Source: Pirellulales bacterium
Lineage (GTDB): Bacteria; Planctomycetota; Planctomycetia; Pirellulales; JACPPG01
Reading direction: 5' to 3'
NCBI GenBank assembly: GCA_036499395.1
Contig: DASYDW010000077.1
Span: forward strand, 176,750 to 240,749
DNA: 64,000 bases
Each line of letters begins with the position of its first letter. Position 1 is the stretch's first letter. Both the position numbers and the translations under genes were made by a program. The notes beneath the pieces are model-generated. The model did not search any database and was not told where the DNA came from. It saw only the letters and a list, made by a program, of their open reading frames with translations. This document shows positions 16,830 through 25,226 of this stretch, one piece after another.

Positions 16830-18545
16830 TCATTCTTGGCCCGTTCGCTTGGCGACTCGGAAGACCTCTTCGATCGAGGTGATCCCCTTCATCGCCTTGA
16901 TCATTCCATCTTGGTAAAGCGTCTTCATCCCGTTTGCCATCGCCACCTTACGGAGTTCCTGAGTCGAGGTTCCCTGGAAGGCCATTTCGCGAATCTTGGA
17001 TTTCATCAGCAGCAACTCGTAAATGCCGATGCGACCACGGTAGCCGCTGCGCTGGCAGTTTCCGCACCCTTTCCCCTTCATGAAGTGCGCCTTCTCGGCG
17101 ATCTCGCGGCGAATGCCCGCTGACTCGAGCACGGCGTCCGAAGGCATATAGGGCTGCTTGCATTTAGTACAAACCACGCGCACCAGACGCTGTGCCAGGA
17201 TCGCGATCACGCTGCTAGCCACCAAATAGGAGGGTACTCCCATGTCGACCATACGTGTAACAGCGCCGGGCGCATCATTCGTATGAAGCGTGCTAAATAC
17301 TAAGTGTCCCGTCAGAGAGGCTTGAATTCCCATCTCTGCCGTCTCTGAGTCACGCATCTCGCCCACCAGAATCACATTTGGTGCCTGCCGCAACATCGAG
17401 CGAATGATTCGGGCGAAGTCGAGCCCGATTCCATGGCTCACTTGCACCTGATTGATGCCAGGGAGGTAGTACTCGACCGGATCTTCGGCCGTGATAATCT
17501 TGCGGTCGGGACGGTTCAGGTCGTTGAGCGCGGCATATAGGGTGGTGGTCTTTCCCGAACCAGTCGGGCCGGTGACTAGGATGATCCCATTTGGACGCCG
17601 TACGAGTCCGTTGAAGTTGCGGAAGTCCTCTTCCGAGAGCCCGAGCTGTCGTAGCCCGACCTTAATGCTGTCTTTATCCAAAATACGCATAACCACGGAT
17701 TGGCCGTGGTTAGTGGGAAGCACGCTGACGCGGAGATCGAGCTCTTTTTCGCCGACTGTCACCTTGATCCGCCCGTCCTGGGGGCGACGGCGTTCCGCAA
17801 TGTCGATCTTTCCCAAAATCTTGATGCGGGAGAGGATCGCCCCCAATAGTCGGCGGGGGGCTGCGTCCCGTTCGATCAGCACGCCATCGATTCGGTAACG
17901 AACGCGGACACGATCTTCGAACGGTTCGATGTGAATATCCGAGGCCCTCAGTTGCACGGCTTCTGCAATGATCAATTGCACCAGTCGCACGATGGGGGCG
18001 CTAGTTTCATCGACCACCTCACCGCCGGAGTCGCTGCTCTCGACGGTTTCCGTGAAGTCGATCGCCGTGTCAGTGAACTCCTGCAACATCGAGTCGGCGC
18101 TTTCGCCTTCCGTCTGACCATAATGCCGGTTGATGGCATCGACGATATGTTCACGGGGCGCCAGGGCGATATCGACCTTGCAATTGAGGATGAAACGCAG
18201 CTTGTCGAGCGTATCGAGATCGTTCGGATCACTTACGACCACCTTCAGCGAATCGTCCTCTTTTGCCAGGGGCAGAATGGCATTTTCGCGGGCCACGGAC
18301 TCCGGGACCAACTCCACGACCGATGGTGGAATCGCGATTTCGCTCAGATTGACGTAATCGAGCCCATGCTCCTGCGCGATGGCCCGCATGACATCGTCGC
18401 TGCTGGCATAGCCCAAACGCACTAGGGCATCGCCCACTTTGACGTTCGAGGCCCGAGCCATCTGATTCGCCTCGGCCAACTGGTCGGCGCTGATGACCCG
18501 TTGGCGAATCAAGATCTCAGTAAAGTCGCGCATCCCTGTTGCCAT
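16830..18545 (-). CDS. gspE: GspE/PilB-type assembly ATPase (first copy)
   Basis: 571 residues from ATG 18545. The N-terminal MshEN-like region (residues 1-145, with VGDALVRLGYASSDDV) precedes the ATPase core. Walker A is GPTGSGKTTTLYAAL at 326-340. The Asp box is LRQAPNVILVGEMRD, with Ala where Asp is usual (LRQDPD). The His box is VFSTLHTNDAPG. Cys pairs CTKC (459-462) and CGNC (494-497) form the zinc element. It is a cytoplasmic hexameric motor for filament extension or secretion. It is the first gene of the minus-strand pilus locus. Confidence 0.95.
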   Translation of the reverse strand: MATGMRDFTEILIRQRVISADQLAEANQMARASNVKVGDALVRLGYASSDDVMRAIAQEHGLDYVNLSEIAIPPSVVELVPESVARENAILPLAKEDDSLKVVVSDPNDLDTLDKLRFILNCKVDIALAPREHIVDAINRHYGQTEGESADSMLQEFTDTAIDFTETVESSDSGGEVVDETSAPIVRLVQLIIAEAVQLRASDIHIEPFEDRVRVRYRIDGVLIERDAAPRRLLGAILSRIKILGKIDIAERRRPQDGRIKVTVGEKELDLRVSVLPTNHGQSVVMRILDKDSIKVGLRQLGLSEEDFRNFNGLVRRPNGIILVTGPTGSGKTTTLYAALNDLNRPDRKIITAEDPVEYYLPGINQVQVSHGIGLDFARIIRSMLRQAPNVILVGEMRDSETAEMGIQASLTGHLVFSTLHTNDAPGAVTRMVDMGVPSYLVASSVIAILAQRLVRVVCTKCKQPYMPSDAVLESAGIRREIAEKAHFMKGKGCGNCQRSGYRGRIGIYELLLMKSKIREMAFQGTSTQELRKVAMANGMKTLYQDGMIKAMKGITSIEEVFRVAKRTGQE

Positions 18546-18926
18546 CGCTCTCTCGATTACATGCGGTTGAGGAACAGTAATTCTTGACGCCGGCGCGGCG
18601 CATTGGATTCGGCCTAGTGTCCCCGAAAAGCCGACTGCTGACGACTGGACGGGCGTGAAGGTTCGCGTCGATTCGGCGGCCGTTAGAGGTGGCTACACCG
18701 ACGAAACGACGACGGGGGCGAACGCCTCCGTGGAAATCATACCTAAGCCCTGATCTGGTTCAGAGTAATGGCGTGATTCGGAGGTGTCAATCAAACCTCG
18801 GCCGTTGCGCAGTCCAGCGCGCCGACAGGGCGATGTGGGCCGCCACGATCGTTAGGAACCTAATAAACCGAGGGCCGGATCAGGGGGCAGCCGACGCGTC
18901 ACGAAGTGCATCTGCGATGGGCCCTG
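18546..18926. other. 381-bp spacer upstream of the pilus locus
   Basis: No gene supported. It probably contains the promoter of the pilus locus near 18546-18650 and the 3' end of the 18927-19739 transcript. No clear boxes or terminator hairpin were found. Confidence 0.4.
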
Positions 18927-19739
18927 CTAACGCGCCCCCGGTCCGTACAGCGAGGGCGACATGAGGGGCACTGGCCGGGCCTGCTTCGTCTCGATTTTGC
19001 GGGCGTCCTGGCGCACTTGAGTCGCCAGCTCGCGCACGGCATCCGCTCGGTCATATTGTCCAGCCTGCTCCAGCAGTTCGGCGGCCTCGGCCAGATGGCG
19101 CTCGGCGGGGCGCAACAGATGCGCGGCCCAAGGATTGGGCGTTTCGGGGGCGGGCCAGTTCTTATACTCGGCCGAGGTCGACGGTACAGCGTCGTCCTCT
19201 TCCTCGAACTGGCGAATGGCCTCGGCGATCGTTCGTTCGTCCGACGCGGCGGCTTTGCTTTGATCTTCCGCCCAAGCGTCCGTCTCGCGCGATGGTTGGT
19301 CGAACATCGTGCCAGCGATTGGATTCACGCCGACCGCACGCCGCAGTTTCAGAATCTCACGCGCGGCAAGACTGGTTCGGGGGCGTGAGTCGGATTGCTC
19401 GCCACTCCGAGCCGAGGGTGCGGACTGATCGTGAGGCGCGGGGGGGGCAATGCGCCTATTGATCTTGTCTTGCGCCGCGGAGCATCCGGCGCAAGACCGA
19501 TGCGTTTCGTCGTCGAGCACGACCTGTGGGTTTTCCGCCAAATTATCGTCGACGAACTCGCTGAGAAATACTGCCCGCCAATCCAAGGCCTGGGGCAGAT
19601 CGTCGAGCTGTAAATCATTGATCAGTTCAGCCGGTTGATCACCTTCGGCGTCGGCCAATGAGACCTCGGTGATCAATACGACGAACATGGGCAGCAGGAT
19701 GGCTCGCCAGCCGCGCGGCGCTTGAAAAAATGCTTGCAT
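18927..19739 (-). CDS. Secreted hypothetical protein, Ala/Glu-rich
   Basis: 270 residues. It has an N-terminal signal-like segment (WRAILLPMFVVLITEVSLADA), a single CAGC motif near residue 85, a central disordered region rich in Ser, Ala and Asp, and a C-terminal amphipathic helix (RHLAEAAELLEQAGQYDRADAVR) with the spacing of a TPR-like or helical hairpin. I do not recognise the family. It reads in the same direction as the pilus locus but is 381 bp upstream, so it may be separate. ATG at 19739 is the only good start before the signal peptide. Confidence 0.65.
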   Translation of the reverse strand: MQAFFQAPRGWRAILLPMFVVLITEVSLADAEGDQPAELINDLQLDDLPQALDWRAVFLSEFVDDNLAENPQVVLDDETHRSCAGCSAAQDKINRRIAPPAPHDQSAPSARSGEQSDSRPRTSLAAREILKLRRAVGVNPIAGTMFDQPSRETDAWAEDQSKAAASDERTIAEAIRQFEEEDDAVPSTSAEYKNWPAPETPNPWAAHLLRPAERHLAEAAELLEQAGQYDRADAVRELATQVRQDARKIETKQARPVPLMSPSLYGPGAR

Positions 19740-20056
19740 GGGTCCTCACCTCGACGAGATCGATTGGGAAGCTTCGAACTCTCCAATGCTGTCATCCAGG
19801 GTTCGTGCCAGCATCGGGATCGGAATTATAGGCCCGCGAAGGGCGACATCCCTAGAGCATTTGCCAGCCCCTGCGACGCAACCTCGCCGCCCAATCACGT
19901 CAACTCAGACCGCTCACTCCCTCATTCGCGCGAATGGCGGGATTCGACCACTATTTAGCAATTTTCTACTACGACGCGGTTTCGGTGTGACAACCCGTTG
20001 TCACCGGGGCTCGCTACAGTTCGGGAGAGATCAGCTTTCGTCAGGGGGCGTCGGAA
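19740..20056. other. Divergent intergenic region
   Basis: 317 bp between divergently transcribed genes, so it should carry promoters for both. A perfect 8-bp inverted repeat (19987-20004) is the only clear element. Confidence 0.5.
19987..20004. promoter_or_regulatory. Operator-like palindrome upstream of the LuxR-type regulator
   Basis: GTGACAAC-CC-GTTGTCAC has perfect arms and a 2-bp centre, 52 bp before the start codon at 20057. The compact symmetry suggests a dimeric repressor or activator site (possibly autoregulation) rather than a terminator, since no T-run follows. Inference only. Confidence 0.4.
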
Positions 20057-20836
20057 ATGCAGCTTATTGAAGACTTACCACGGCAACTCGACGGCCTTAC
20101 TGCCGATCACCAAGCAAGAACCATGGCAAAGCGGCAACCGCGACACGACAGCATGAAACATTCAGGTGGCGAGCAGCCAGCCCTCTGCACCGTAATGGTG
20201 GCGGATGACCAGTTGATGGTGGCTGAGGGACTGGCTCGATTGCTCGCAGCGGTCGAAGGTTGCCAGATCAAACTGGTGACCAGCGACGTGCTGCGGCTAA
20301 TGTCCGCGGCTGAGGATGAACCACCGGGGCTCGTTGTCATTGATACGGCGATGGCACAGTCGCTTCGCGTTGCACGGGCGCTCGCGACGCGGTGCCCCAG
20401 AACCAAGGTCATTCTGCTTGATGAATTTCGTCTCGAAGCGCATCTGCAACGGGCCATCGACTGCGGCGCAGCGGGCTACTTGACGAAGTGCGATGCGCCG
20501 GCTGACCTGACGGCGGCAGTTCGCAAAGTGCTGACTGGCGCTCTAGCGTTTCCTGGGCCCCTTCCTATACCGCCGCCACTGCCCCCGGGCGCCCCTAACA
20601 CAGAGACCATGAAGGGAAATGGCCCGCACGGACTTTCGCTGCTGACACGGCGCGAATTGGAAGTACTGACACGCCTGGCCGAAGGACTGAAAGTTCGCGA
20701 CGTAGCTCGCTCCTTGGGAATCAGCGCCAACACGGTTGAAAACCACAAAGCCCACGTGATGCGAAAACTCGGCCTGCACAAAAATGTCGAACTGGCGCGG
20801 TTCGCCATCCGGCATGGGCTCGTCTCGGACGATTAG
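20057..20836 (+). CDS. NarL/LuxR-family response regulator with atypical receiver
   Basis: 259 residues. AGGGGG lies 9 bases before ATG 20057. A non-conserved N-terminal stretch (about 40 residues) precedes a receiver domain (VMVADDQLMVAEG; probable phospho-acceptor Asp in VVIDTAMA; conserved Lys in GYLTK). A Pro-rich linker (LPIPPPLPPGAP) leads to a LuxR helix-turn-helix (LTRRELEVLTRLAEGLKVRDVA, then TVENHKAHVMRKLGL). The position of the conserved switch Thr is occupied by Asp (VILLDEF where VLMLT is usual), and the DxxMP signature after the acceptor Asp is degraded. It may therefore respond unusually or independently of phosphorylation. No kinase gene is adjacent. Confidence 0.9.
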   Translation: MQLIEDLPRQLDGLTADHQARTMAKRQPRHDSMKHSGGEQPALCTVMVADDQLMVAEGLARLLAAVEGCQIKLVTSDVLRLMSAAEDEPPGLVVIDTAMAQSLRVARALATRCPRTKVILLDEFRLEAHLQRAIDCGAAGYLTKCDAPADLTAAVRKVLTGALAFPGPLPIPPPLPPGAPNTETMKGNGPHGLSLLTRRELEVLTRLAEGLKVRDVARSLGISANTVENHKAHVMRKLGLHKNVELARFAIRHGLVSDD

Positions 20837-21155
20837 CAGTGCTTGAGAGCCTGCCTCGCACCGGCAATCCGAGTCGGGGCAGCCTTGGCTTGTCGACTTC
20901 TATTTTGCGTTCCCTGAGGCTATCGTGCCGCGCCAAGGTGTGGCCGCTGTTGCGTAACGCTCGGTGGGCGCTGGCTGTCTCCGCTCCTGAACGGGGGATA
21001 TACTTCCGTATCCCCCCGCATTTGCGATTTCCGACCGCAGGCGGGCTGGTGCCGAGTTTGCCTCGCCTGATTAAGTTACGCCATTCGATCCGTGGTTTCT
21101 CGGGTCGAGACGACGCGGCGTCGAATAGCAAAAGCATGAAAAGAGTTTCGAGACC
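20837..21155. other. 319-bp spacer before nadA
   Basis: No gene seen. A GGGGGATA...TATCCCCC hairpin (20993-21016, 8-bp perfect stem, 8-base loop) lies midway. It has no T-run, so it may be a pause site, a leader structure for nadA or a protein site. Confidence 0.4.
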
Positions 21156-22301
21156 ATGAGCGTTTTGACCGATTCGCGGACGCAACCGCAGTTTGAGCTG
21201 CAGCCGTACAAGTCGCTCGAAAATGACGCGCTGCACAAACGTATTCAGTCCGTGCGCGACGCGCTCGGCAAGCGACTGCTGATTCTCGGTCATCATTATC
21301 AGCAAGACGAAGTCATCGCGCTCTCGGACTTGCGCGGGGACAGCTACCAACTGAGCCGCATGGCGGCCGACAGCCGCGATTGTCGGGCGATCGCTTTTTG
21401 CGGCGTGCATTTCATGGCCGAGACGGCCGACGTTCTGGCAAATCGCCCTGAGCGGCTCGCGGAACGTCACGGCGAACGTGTGACGGTCATTCTGCCCGAC
21501 ATGGCCGCCGGCTGCTCGATGGCGGACATGGCGATGATCGACCAGGTCGAGAATTGCTGGAGCGATCTTGGCGAGGTGCTCGACACCAAGGACATCACGC
21601 CGGTGACGTATGTGAATTCCGCGGCCAGCCTGAAAGCATTTTGTGGTCGTCACGGTGGTATCGTCTGCACATCCAGCAACGCGGCCGCCGTGCTCGAGTG
21701 GGCTTTCGAACGCACGCGCCGCGTATTGTTCTTTCCGGACCAGCATCTGGGGCGCAACACGGCGTTACGCATGGGAATTGGTATCGAAGAGATGCCGGTT
21801 TGGAATCCTCACGCCGAGTCATTCGGCGGCAACACAGAAGAGACGTTGCGGAATTCGCGCGTCGTGCTGTGGCAAGGACATTGCAGCGTCCATCAGATGT
21901 TTCGAGCCGAGCACATCGATCAATTTCGCGCCCGGCACCCCGGCATAAAAATCCTGGTCCACCCCGAATGTACGCGCGAGGTGGTCGACAACGCCGACAT
22001 TAGCGGATCGACGGGCAAGATCATTCGCGAAGTAGAAACGGCCTCGCCCGGTACCTGCTGGGCGATTGGCACCGAATTGCACCTGGTCAACCGCTTGAAA
22101 CAAGAGCATCCCGAGCAAGAGATTCACTTTCTCTCGCCGGTGGTTTGCATGTGCGCCACGATGTATCGCATCGACCTGGCGCATTTGTGCTGGAGCCTGG
22201 AGAATTTGGCCGCGGGCACGCCGGTCAACATCGTGGAAGTCGACGCGGAGACATCGCGATGGGCGCTGGTGGCGCTTGAGCGAATGCTCGAAGTGAAATG
22301 A
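21156..22301 (+). CDS. nadA: Quinolinate synthase A
   Basis: 381 residues. It condenses iminoaspartate with dihydroxyacetone phosphate to form quinolinate in de novo NAD synthesis, using a [4Fe-4S] cluster in the cytoplasm. Diagnostic sequences are LGHHYQQDEV near residue 44, CGVHFMAETADVL, and MAAGCSMADM with cluster Cys at about 120. GHCSVHQMF (Cys about 243) and CMCATMY near 331-333 would supply the other ligands. ILVHPECTREVV is also present. It is full length for the long bacterial NadA type. nadB and nadC are not adjacent, so the gene stands alone here. Start ATG 21156 has only a weak GAG ribosome site. Confidence 0.95.
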   Translation: MSVLTDSRTQPQFELQPYKSLENDALHKRIQSVRDALGKRLLILGHHYQQDEVIALSDLRGDSYQLSRMAADSRDCRAIAFCGVHFMAETADVLANRPERLAERHGERVTVILPDMAAGCSMADMAMIDQVENCWSDLGEVLDTKDITPVTYVNSAASLKAFCGRHGGIVCTSSNAAAVLEWAFERTRRVLFFPDQHLGRNTALRMGIGIEEMPVWNPHAESFGGNTEETLRNSRVVLWQGHCSVHQMFRAEHIDQFRARHPGIKILVHPECTREVVDNADISGSTGKIIREVETASPGTCWAIGTELHLVNRLKQEHPEQEIHFLSPVVCMCATMYRIDLAHLCWSLENLAAGTPVNIVEVDAETSRWALVALERMLEVK

Positions 22302-22338
22302 AGCATCGTCCACGTTAGTCGACAGCGGAGCGGGCGAC

Positions 22339-22439
22339 GGGGTCGGACGTCCCGTCCGCCTTCTTTCGCCGGGGGCGGGCGGCTCGCCCGCCTTCTGTCG
22401 GAAGCGCGTTGGATTGAGGTGGACGAGACGTCCGCCCCC
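22339..22439. repeat. Inverted-repeat element between nadA and its convergent neighbour
   Basis: Left arm GGGGTCGGACGTCCCGTCC (22339-22357) and right arm GGACGAGACGTCCGCCCC (22421-22438) are near-perfect complements. An internal GGCGGGC...GCCCGCC hairpin sits at 22374-22392. It looks like a MITE-like or REP-like unit and may serve as a bidirectional terminator for the convergent genes. Confidence 0.6.
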
Positions 22440-22468
22440 CAAGAAGTTGACGCCTCGCGTTGCGCGAT

Positions 22469-23275
22469 TTATTTCGCGTCGACTTTCTGGCAGTAAGCGA
22501 TCTTGTCGGCCGTCGTCGTGGGCAGTTTTCCGGCCGGCGCTTTGACCGCGGCCTTCTCTGCGACCGAAGCCGCTTGAGCTACCGGCGCTGCTGGCGCCTC
22601 GGCAACTGGCTCCGCGACCTCTTCGGCCGGCGCGGCCGATGCCGCCTTGGCACGGGCTGCGGCCAGAATATCGGCGGTCGACATTTTGCCACCAGCAGGC
22701 TTCGCCGCTGGTGCGGCTGGCTTGGCGGCGGGGGCCGCGGCCTTCGGTGCGGCAACCGCAGGGGGCGAGGCGCCCCCGGCTTGTTTCGCGCGAGCCGCAG
22801 CCAGGATGTCCGCCGTGCTCAACTTTGCACCGGCTGGCTTGGCCGGGGCTGCTGCTTCGCCTTTAGCGGGAGCGGCGGGCGCCGCGCCGCCGGCCTTCGC
22901 GCGAGCGGCGGCCAATATGTCCGACGTGGATTTCTTCGCTCCACCGGCCGCCGGTGCGGCAGGCTTCGCCACTGCGGCTGCGGGCTTCGCAGCGGCCGGC
23001 TTTGGTGCGGCGGCGGGCGTGGCTTCCTTTGCCTCGGCGGGCTTGGCGGCCGGCTTGTCGACGATCTTCAAGAAGTCGAGCGCGATATCGTACCAGCCGA
23101 TATTGTTGTTGCCGTCGAACTCGACCAGCGCCCGACCGCTCATATTCACGGTCTTGATCTGGCCTGTCTGGCCGTGAAAACGACTCAGCTCGGGACGACC
23201 TACGTCGGCCACGACATATTTATCGGTGTAGTCGTTCTTCAGCTTATCGATCGCGTCAAAGTCGAACGCAGGCAT
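22469..23275 (-). CDS. SH3-like N-terminal domain plus Ala/Pro/Lys tail with three STADILAAARAKA motifs
   Basis: 268 residues with two parts. Residues 1-72 form a compact beta-rich domain (YVVADVGRPELSRFHGQTG, ALVEFDGNNNIGWYDIALDFL), plausibly SH3- or KOW-like. Residues 73-268 are disordered, rich in Ala, Pro and Lys, and interrupted by three near-identical motifs, KSTSDILAAARAKAGG, LSTADILAAARAKQAGG and MSTADILAAARAKA. Each is probably a short amphipathic helix. No signal peptide, so probably cytoplasmic. The repeated helices on a flexible tether suggest multivalent binding to one partner. I do not know an assigned function. Low-complexity codon use is GCC/GCG-rich, and long antisense frames are an artefact of this. 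Confidence 0.85.
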   Translation of the reverse strand: MPAFDFDAIDKLKNDYTDKYVVADVGRPELSRFHGQTGQIKTVNMSGRALVEFDGNNNIGWYDIALDFLKIVDKPAAKPAEAKEATPAAAPKPAAAKPAAAVAKPAAPAAGGAKKSTSDILAAARAKAGGAAPAAPAKGEAAAPAKPAGAKLSTADILAAARAKQAGGASPPAVAAPKAAAPAAKPAAPAAKPAGGKMSTADILAAARAKAASAAPAEEVAEPVAEAPAAPVAQAASVAEKAAVKAPAGKLPTTTADKIAYCQKVDAK

Positions 23276-23445
23276 GGAGAATCTCGCCGCGGCAAAGGGG
23301 TAACGAGGCTCGGGCGGGCTTTCGCAGGGTTGGGCCAGGGAAAACCCGGGAAAGCCAGCATTCTGGCCAAACAGGGGCCTGAAATCAAGGTGGGGGTAGC
23401 AGGGCAGCGTTAACTGGGCCTGGCACGTGCGGTTAGTCCGGCACT

Positions 23446-23718
23446 ATGGGACAGCCGCAGATCGGCCTCGGTCAAATGCTATGGGGAGTAGCCTGTTTAG
23501 CTTGCATTTTGGCAAGTTGGGCTCCGCGATCCGAATTGCAGGACTTCGACGTGGTGCGTCTGGCTCTAGGCCCGACTTTGATCGTTGGAAGCGTGTGTCT
23601 GCTCTTCGGAGGTTGGCGCTTTGCGCTGTTCGCCGTGGCAATCGGCCTTGGCACGCTTGTCATCGTGGCAACAGCGTCACTGTTATTGTTGGTCGTTCTG
23701 TGCCACCCACCGATTTGA
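23446..23718 (+). CDS. Small multi-pass membrane protein
   Basis: 90 residues, strongly hydrophobic, with two or three membrane segments: MLWGVACLACILASW, LIVGSVCLLFGGW and FALFAVAIGLGTLVIVATASLLLLVVLC. No family recognised. It stands alone between a minus-strand gene upstream and a convergent LRR gene downstream. An antisense frame of 97 residues overlaps it but lacks hydrophobic patterning, so the plus-strand reading is preferred. Confidence is moderate because of its size. Confidence 0.5.
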   Translation: MGQPQIGLGQMLWGVACLACILASWAPRSELQDFDVVRLALGPTLIVGSVCLLFGGWRFALFAVAIGLGTLVIVATASLLLLVVLCHPPI

Positions 23719-23755
23719 CGCGACTGGCTCCTGGCATGATGTGACGAATCGAGCC

Positions 23756-24463
23756 TTACGGCCACATAATAACGAAACGAGGTCGTGCTTTCTTAAGCTC
23801 GGCCACGCCACTGGCGGTAACCTTCGAGCCCGCAAGCCAAAGCGAGTGGTGGTCAACCGGCTTTTGGTCTGGAAGACCGACCAAGATCTTCAGTCCGGCG
23901 TCAGAAACTGCCGTGTCACACAGATTCAGATGGAATAGGTTGGTAAGCGCAGTCAGGTTGTGTAGGCCATCGTCCGTAATCTGAGTGTTACGAAGGCCGA
24001 GTTGCTCAAGGTGTTCCATGCGACCGATCGCCGCCAGCCCCTTGTCGGTAATCCTTGTGCCATCTAACCGCAGCACGGTGAGATACTTCAAGCCGGCGAG
24101 CCTTTCAAGCGCGTTATCGGTGACTCTAGTGTTTACAAGAATAAGCGTGTCGACATCAGGAATTTGATCCAAGAACGACAAGTCGTCGTCGCCTACTACG
24201 GTATTCGAAAGGTCAACTTCGGGGTGATTCTGTAAAACTGCCACGCGACGCGTATTAAATCCATCAACGTAGTCGTTGAAATGTGACACCGTTCCGCCTA
24301 ACGCAGCAACGCGCGCACCAGCAATTCGATGGCGGAGCATCATTGCAACCTCAGCTCGCCAGATTGCCAAGGGAATCGCGACGATGACGATAACGCTAAA
24401 TAGGGCGACCATCGAGAAACGCAATTGAAATCGTGAAGTTGCTGTCGGGCCTTCGCTTTTCAT
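23756..24463 (-). CDS. Membrane-anchored leucine-rich-repeat protein (planctomycete type)
   Basis: 235 residues. The N-terminal segment FSMVALFSVIVIVAIPLAIW is a signal anchor. Residues about 85-215 carry five or six ~24-residue LRRs of the T-D-x-G-L/L-x-x-L type (VTDNALERLAGLKYLTVLRLDGTRITDKGL...). These are typical of planctomycete LRR proteins and predicted to form a curved beta-strand surface facing outside the membrane. The last repeat is interrupted by PDQKPVDHHS before the final LWLAGSKVTASGV unit. Ligand unknown. Expressed alone, convergent with the small membrane gene. Confidence 0.8.
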   Translation of the reverse strand: MKSEGPTATSRFQLRFSMVALFSVIVIVAIPLAIWRAEVAMMLRHRIAGARVAALGGTVSHFNDYVDGFNTRRVAVLQNHPEVDLSNTVVGDDDLSFLDQIPDVDTLILVNTRVTDNALERLAGLKYLTVLRLDGTRITDKGLAAIGRMEHLEQLGLRNTQITDDGLHNLTALTNLFHLNLCDTAVSDAGLKILVGLPDQKPVDHHSLWLAGSKVTASGVAELKKARPRFVIMWP

Positions 24464-24530
24464 GTCATGGCACAGCGCGTCGCCTAAGAATTAGACAGCC
24501 AAATGGTGCGTCGAGGCTACTACGTCGATT

Positions 24531-25226
24531 CTAGCCTCCCGAAAACTCATATCGCCAGCGAACCGTTTGTGGCCAGGCTCTCAATTGCGGCGAGGCCGGT
24601 TCAATGAGAACAGTGGCCGACGATTCATCCAGCTCGAGTCGGCTTGTCTCGCGGTCGACACTTAAGATAACGCCCGGAGCGAGTTCGATGTGTGCGTCAT
24701 CAATCACGTGGCACGGTGCCAGGATTCGGTAACGGCTGCCGATTCGCGTTGGCGCCTCGGCGGCTCGGCAGGCGATGTCGAATTGCAGTCGCGGTGGTTG
24801 GGGCGTCGGCGCCGGTGTTTCCCCTGGCCCTGGCATACGAAGCGAATGAGGCGGACCACCGCCTGGTGTGAACGTGCGAGGAGCGTCGGTCGCCGCTGGC
24901 AGGCCCGACACGGCCTCATGATGCTGCGACAGTGCGGCTGTGGCCGTGATCGCAACCGACCAGTGGCTACGGCCGGCACGACCCACGGCCATTATCACGC
25001 GCTCGCTGCCGCGCTCTTCGAGGTGCCAATCGGTAAGCGGAGGACTGGCGGGCCAGTCTTCGCCAGCGTTTGCATCAGGAACCTGGTCGATCGATTCCCA
25101 CAGCGGCATCGCGTGCTCGCCGTTCTCATCGTGAGAAACCCATTCCAGGCGCTGCCCGAGCCGATCGCCGCGCGGCAGCCAGACGATACGCAATGTGCCC
25201 GCCACGAGCGGATCAGGAATCTTCAC
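24531..25226 (-). CDS. Hypothetical protein translationally coupled to prfB
   Basis: About 231 residues from GTG 25226. This start is preferred because GAGGAAG lies immediately upstream and the gene then overlaps the prfB stop by 14 bases, the usual arrangement for coupled translation. A longer frame from 25295 would overlap prfB by 83 bases. The N-terminal half looks compact (TLRIVWLPRGDRLGQRLEWVS), a Pro-rich linker (PGPGETPAPTPQPP) follows, and the C-terminal half is beta-rich (VIDDAHIELAPGVILSVDRETSRLELDES). No signal peptide, no recognised domain. Coupling to release factor 2 is the only functional hint. Confidence 0.7.
   Translation of the reverse strand: MKIPDPLVAGTLRIVWLPRGDRLGQRLEWVSHDENGEHAMPLWESIDQVPDANAGEDWPASPPLTDWHLEERGSERVIMAVGRAGRSHWSVAITATAALSQHHEAVSGLPAATDAPRTFTPGGGPPHSLRMPGPGETPAPTPQPPRLQFDIACRAAEAPTRIGSRYRILAPCHVIDDAHIELAPGVILSVDRETSRLELDESSATVLIEPASPQLRAWPQTVRWRYEFSGG

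Noticed and set aside
20721..21746. 341-codon minus-strand frame
   Set aside because: It runs antisense to the LuxR and nadA genes, both of which have clear family motifs; its own sequence is Arg/His-rich with no domain.
22460..23413. 317-codon plus-strand frame
   Set aside because: Antisense to the Ala/Pro-rich gene; the open frame is a by-product of GCC/GCG repeats and gives Arg/Gly low complexity.
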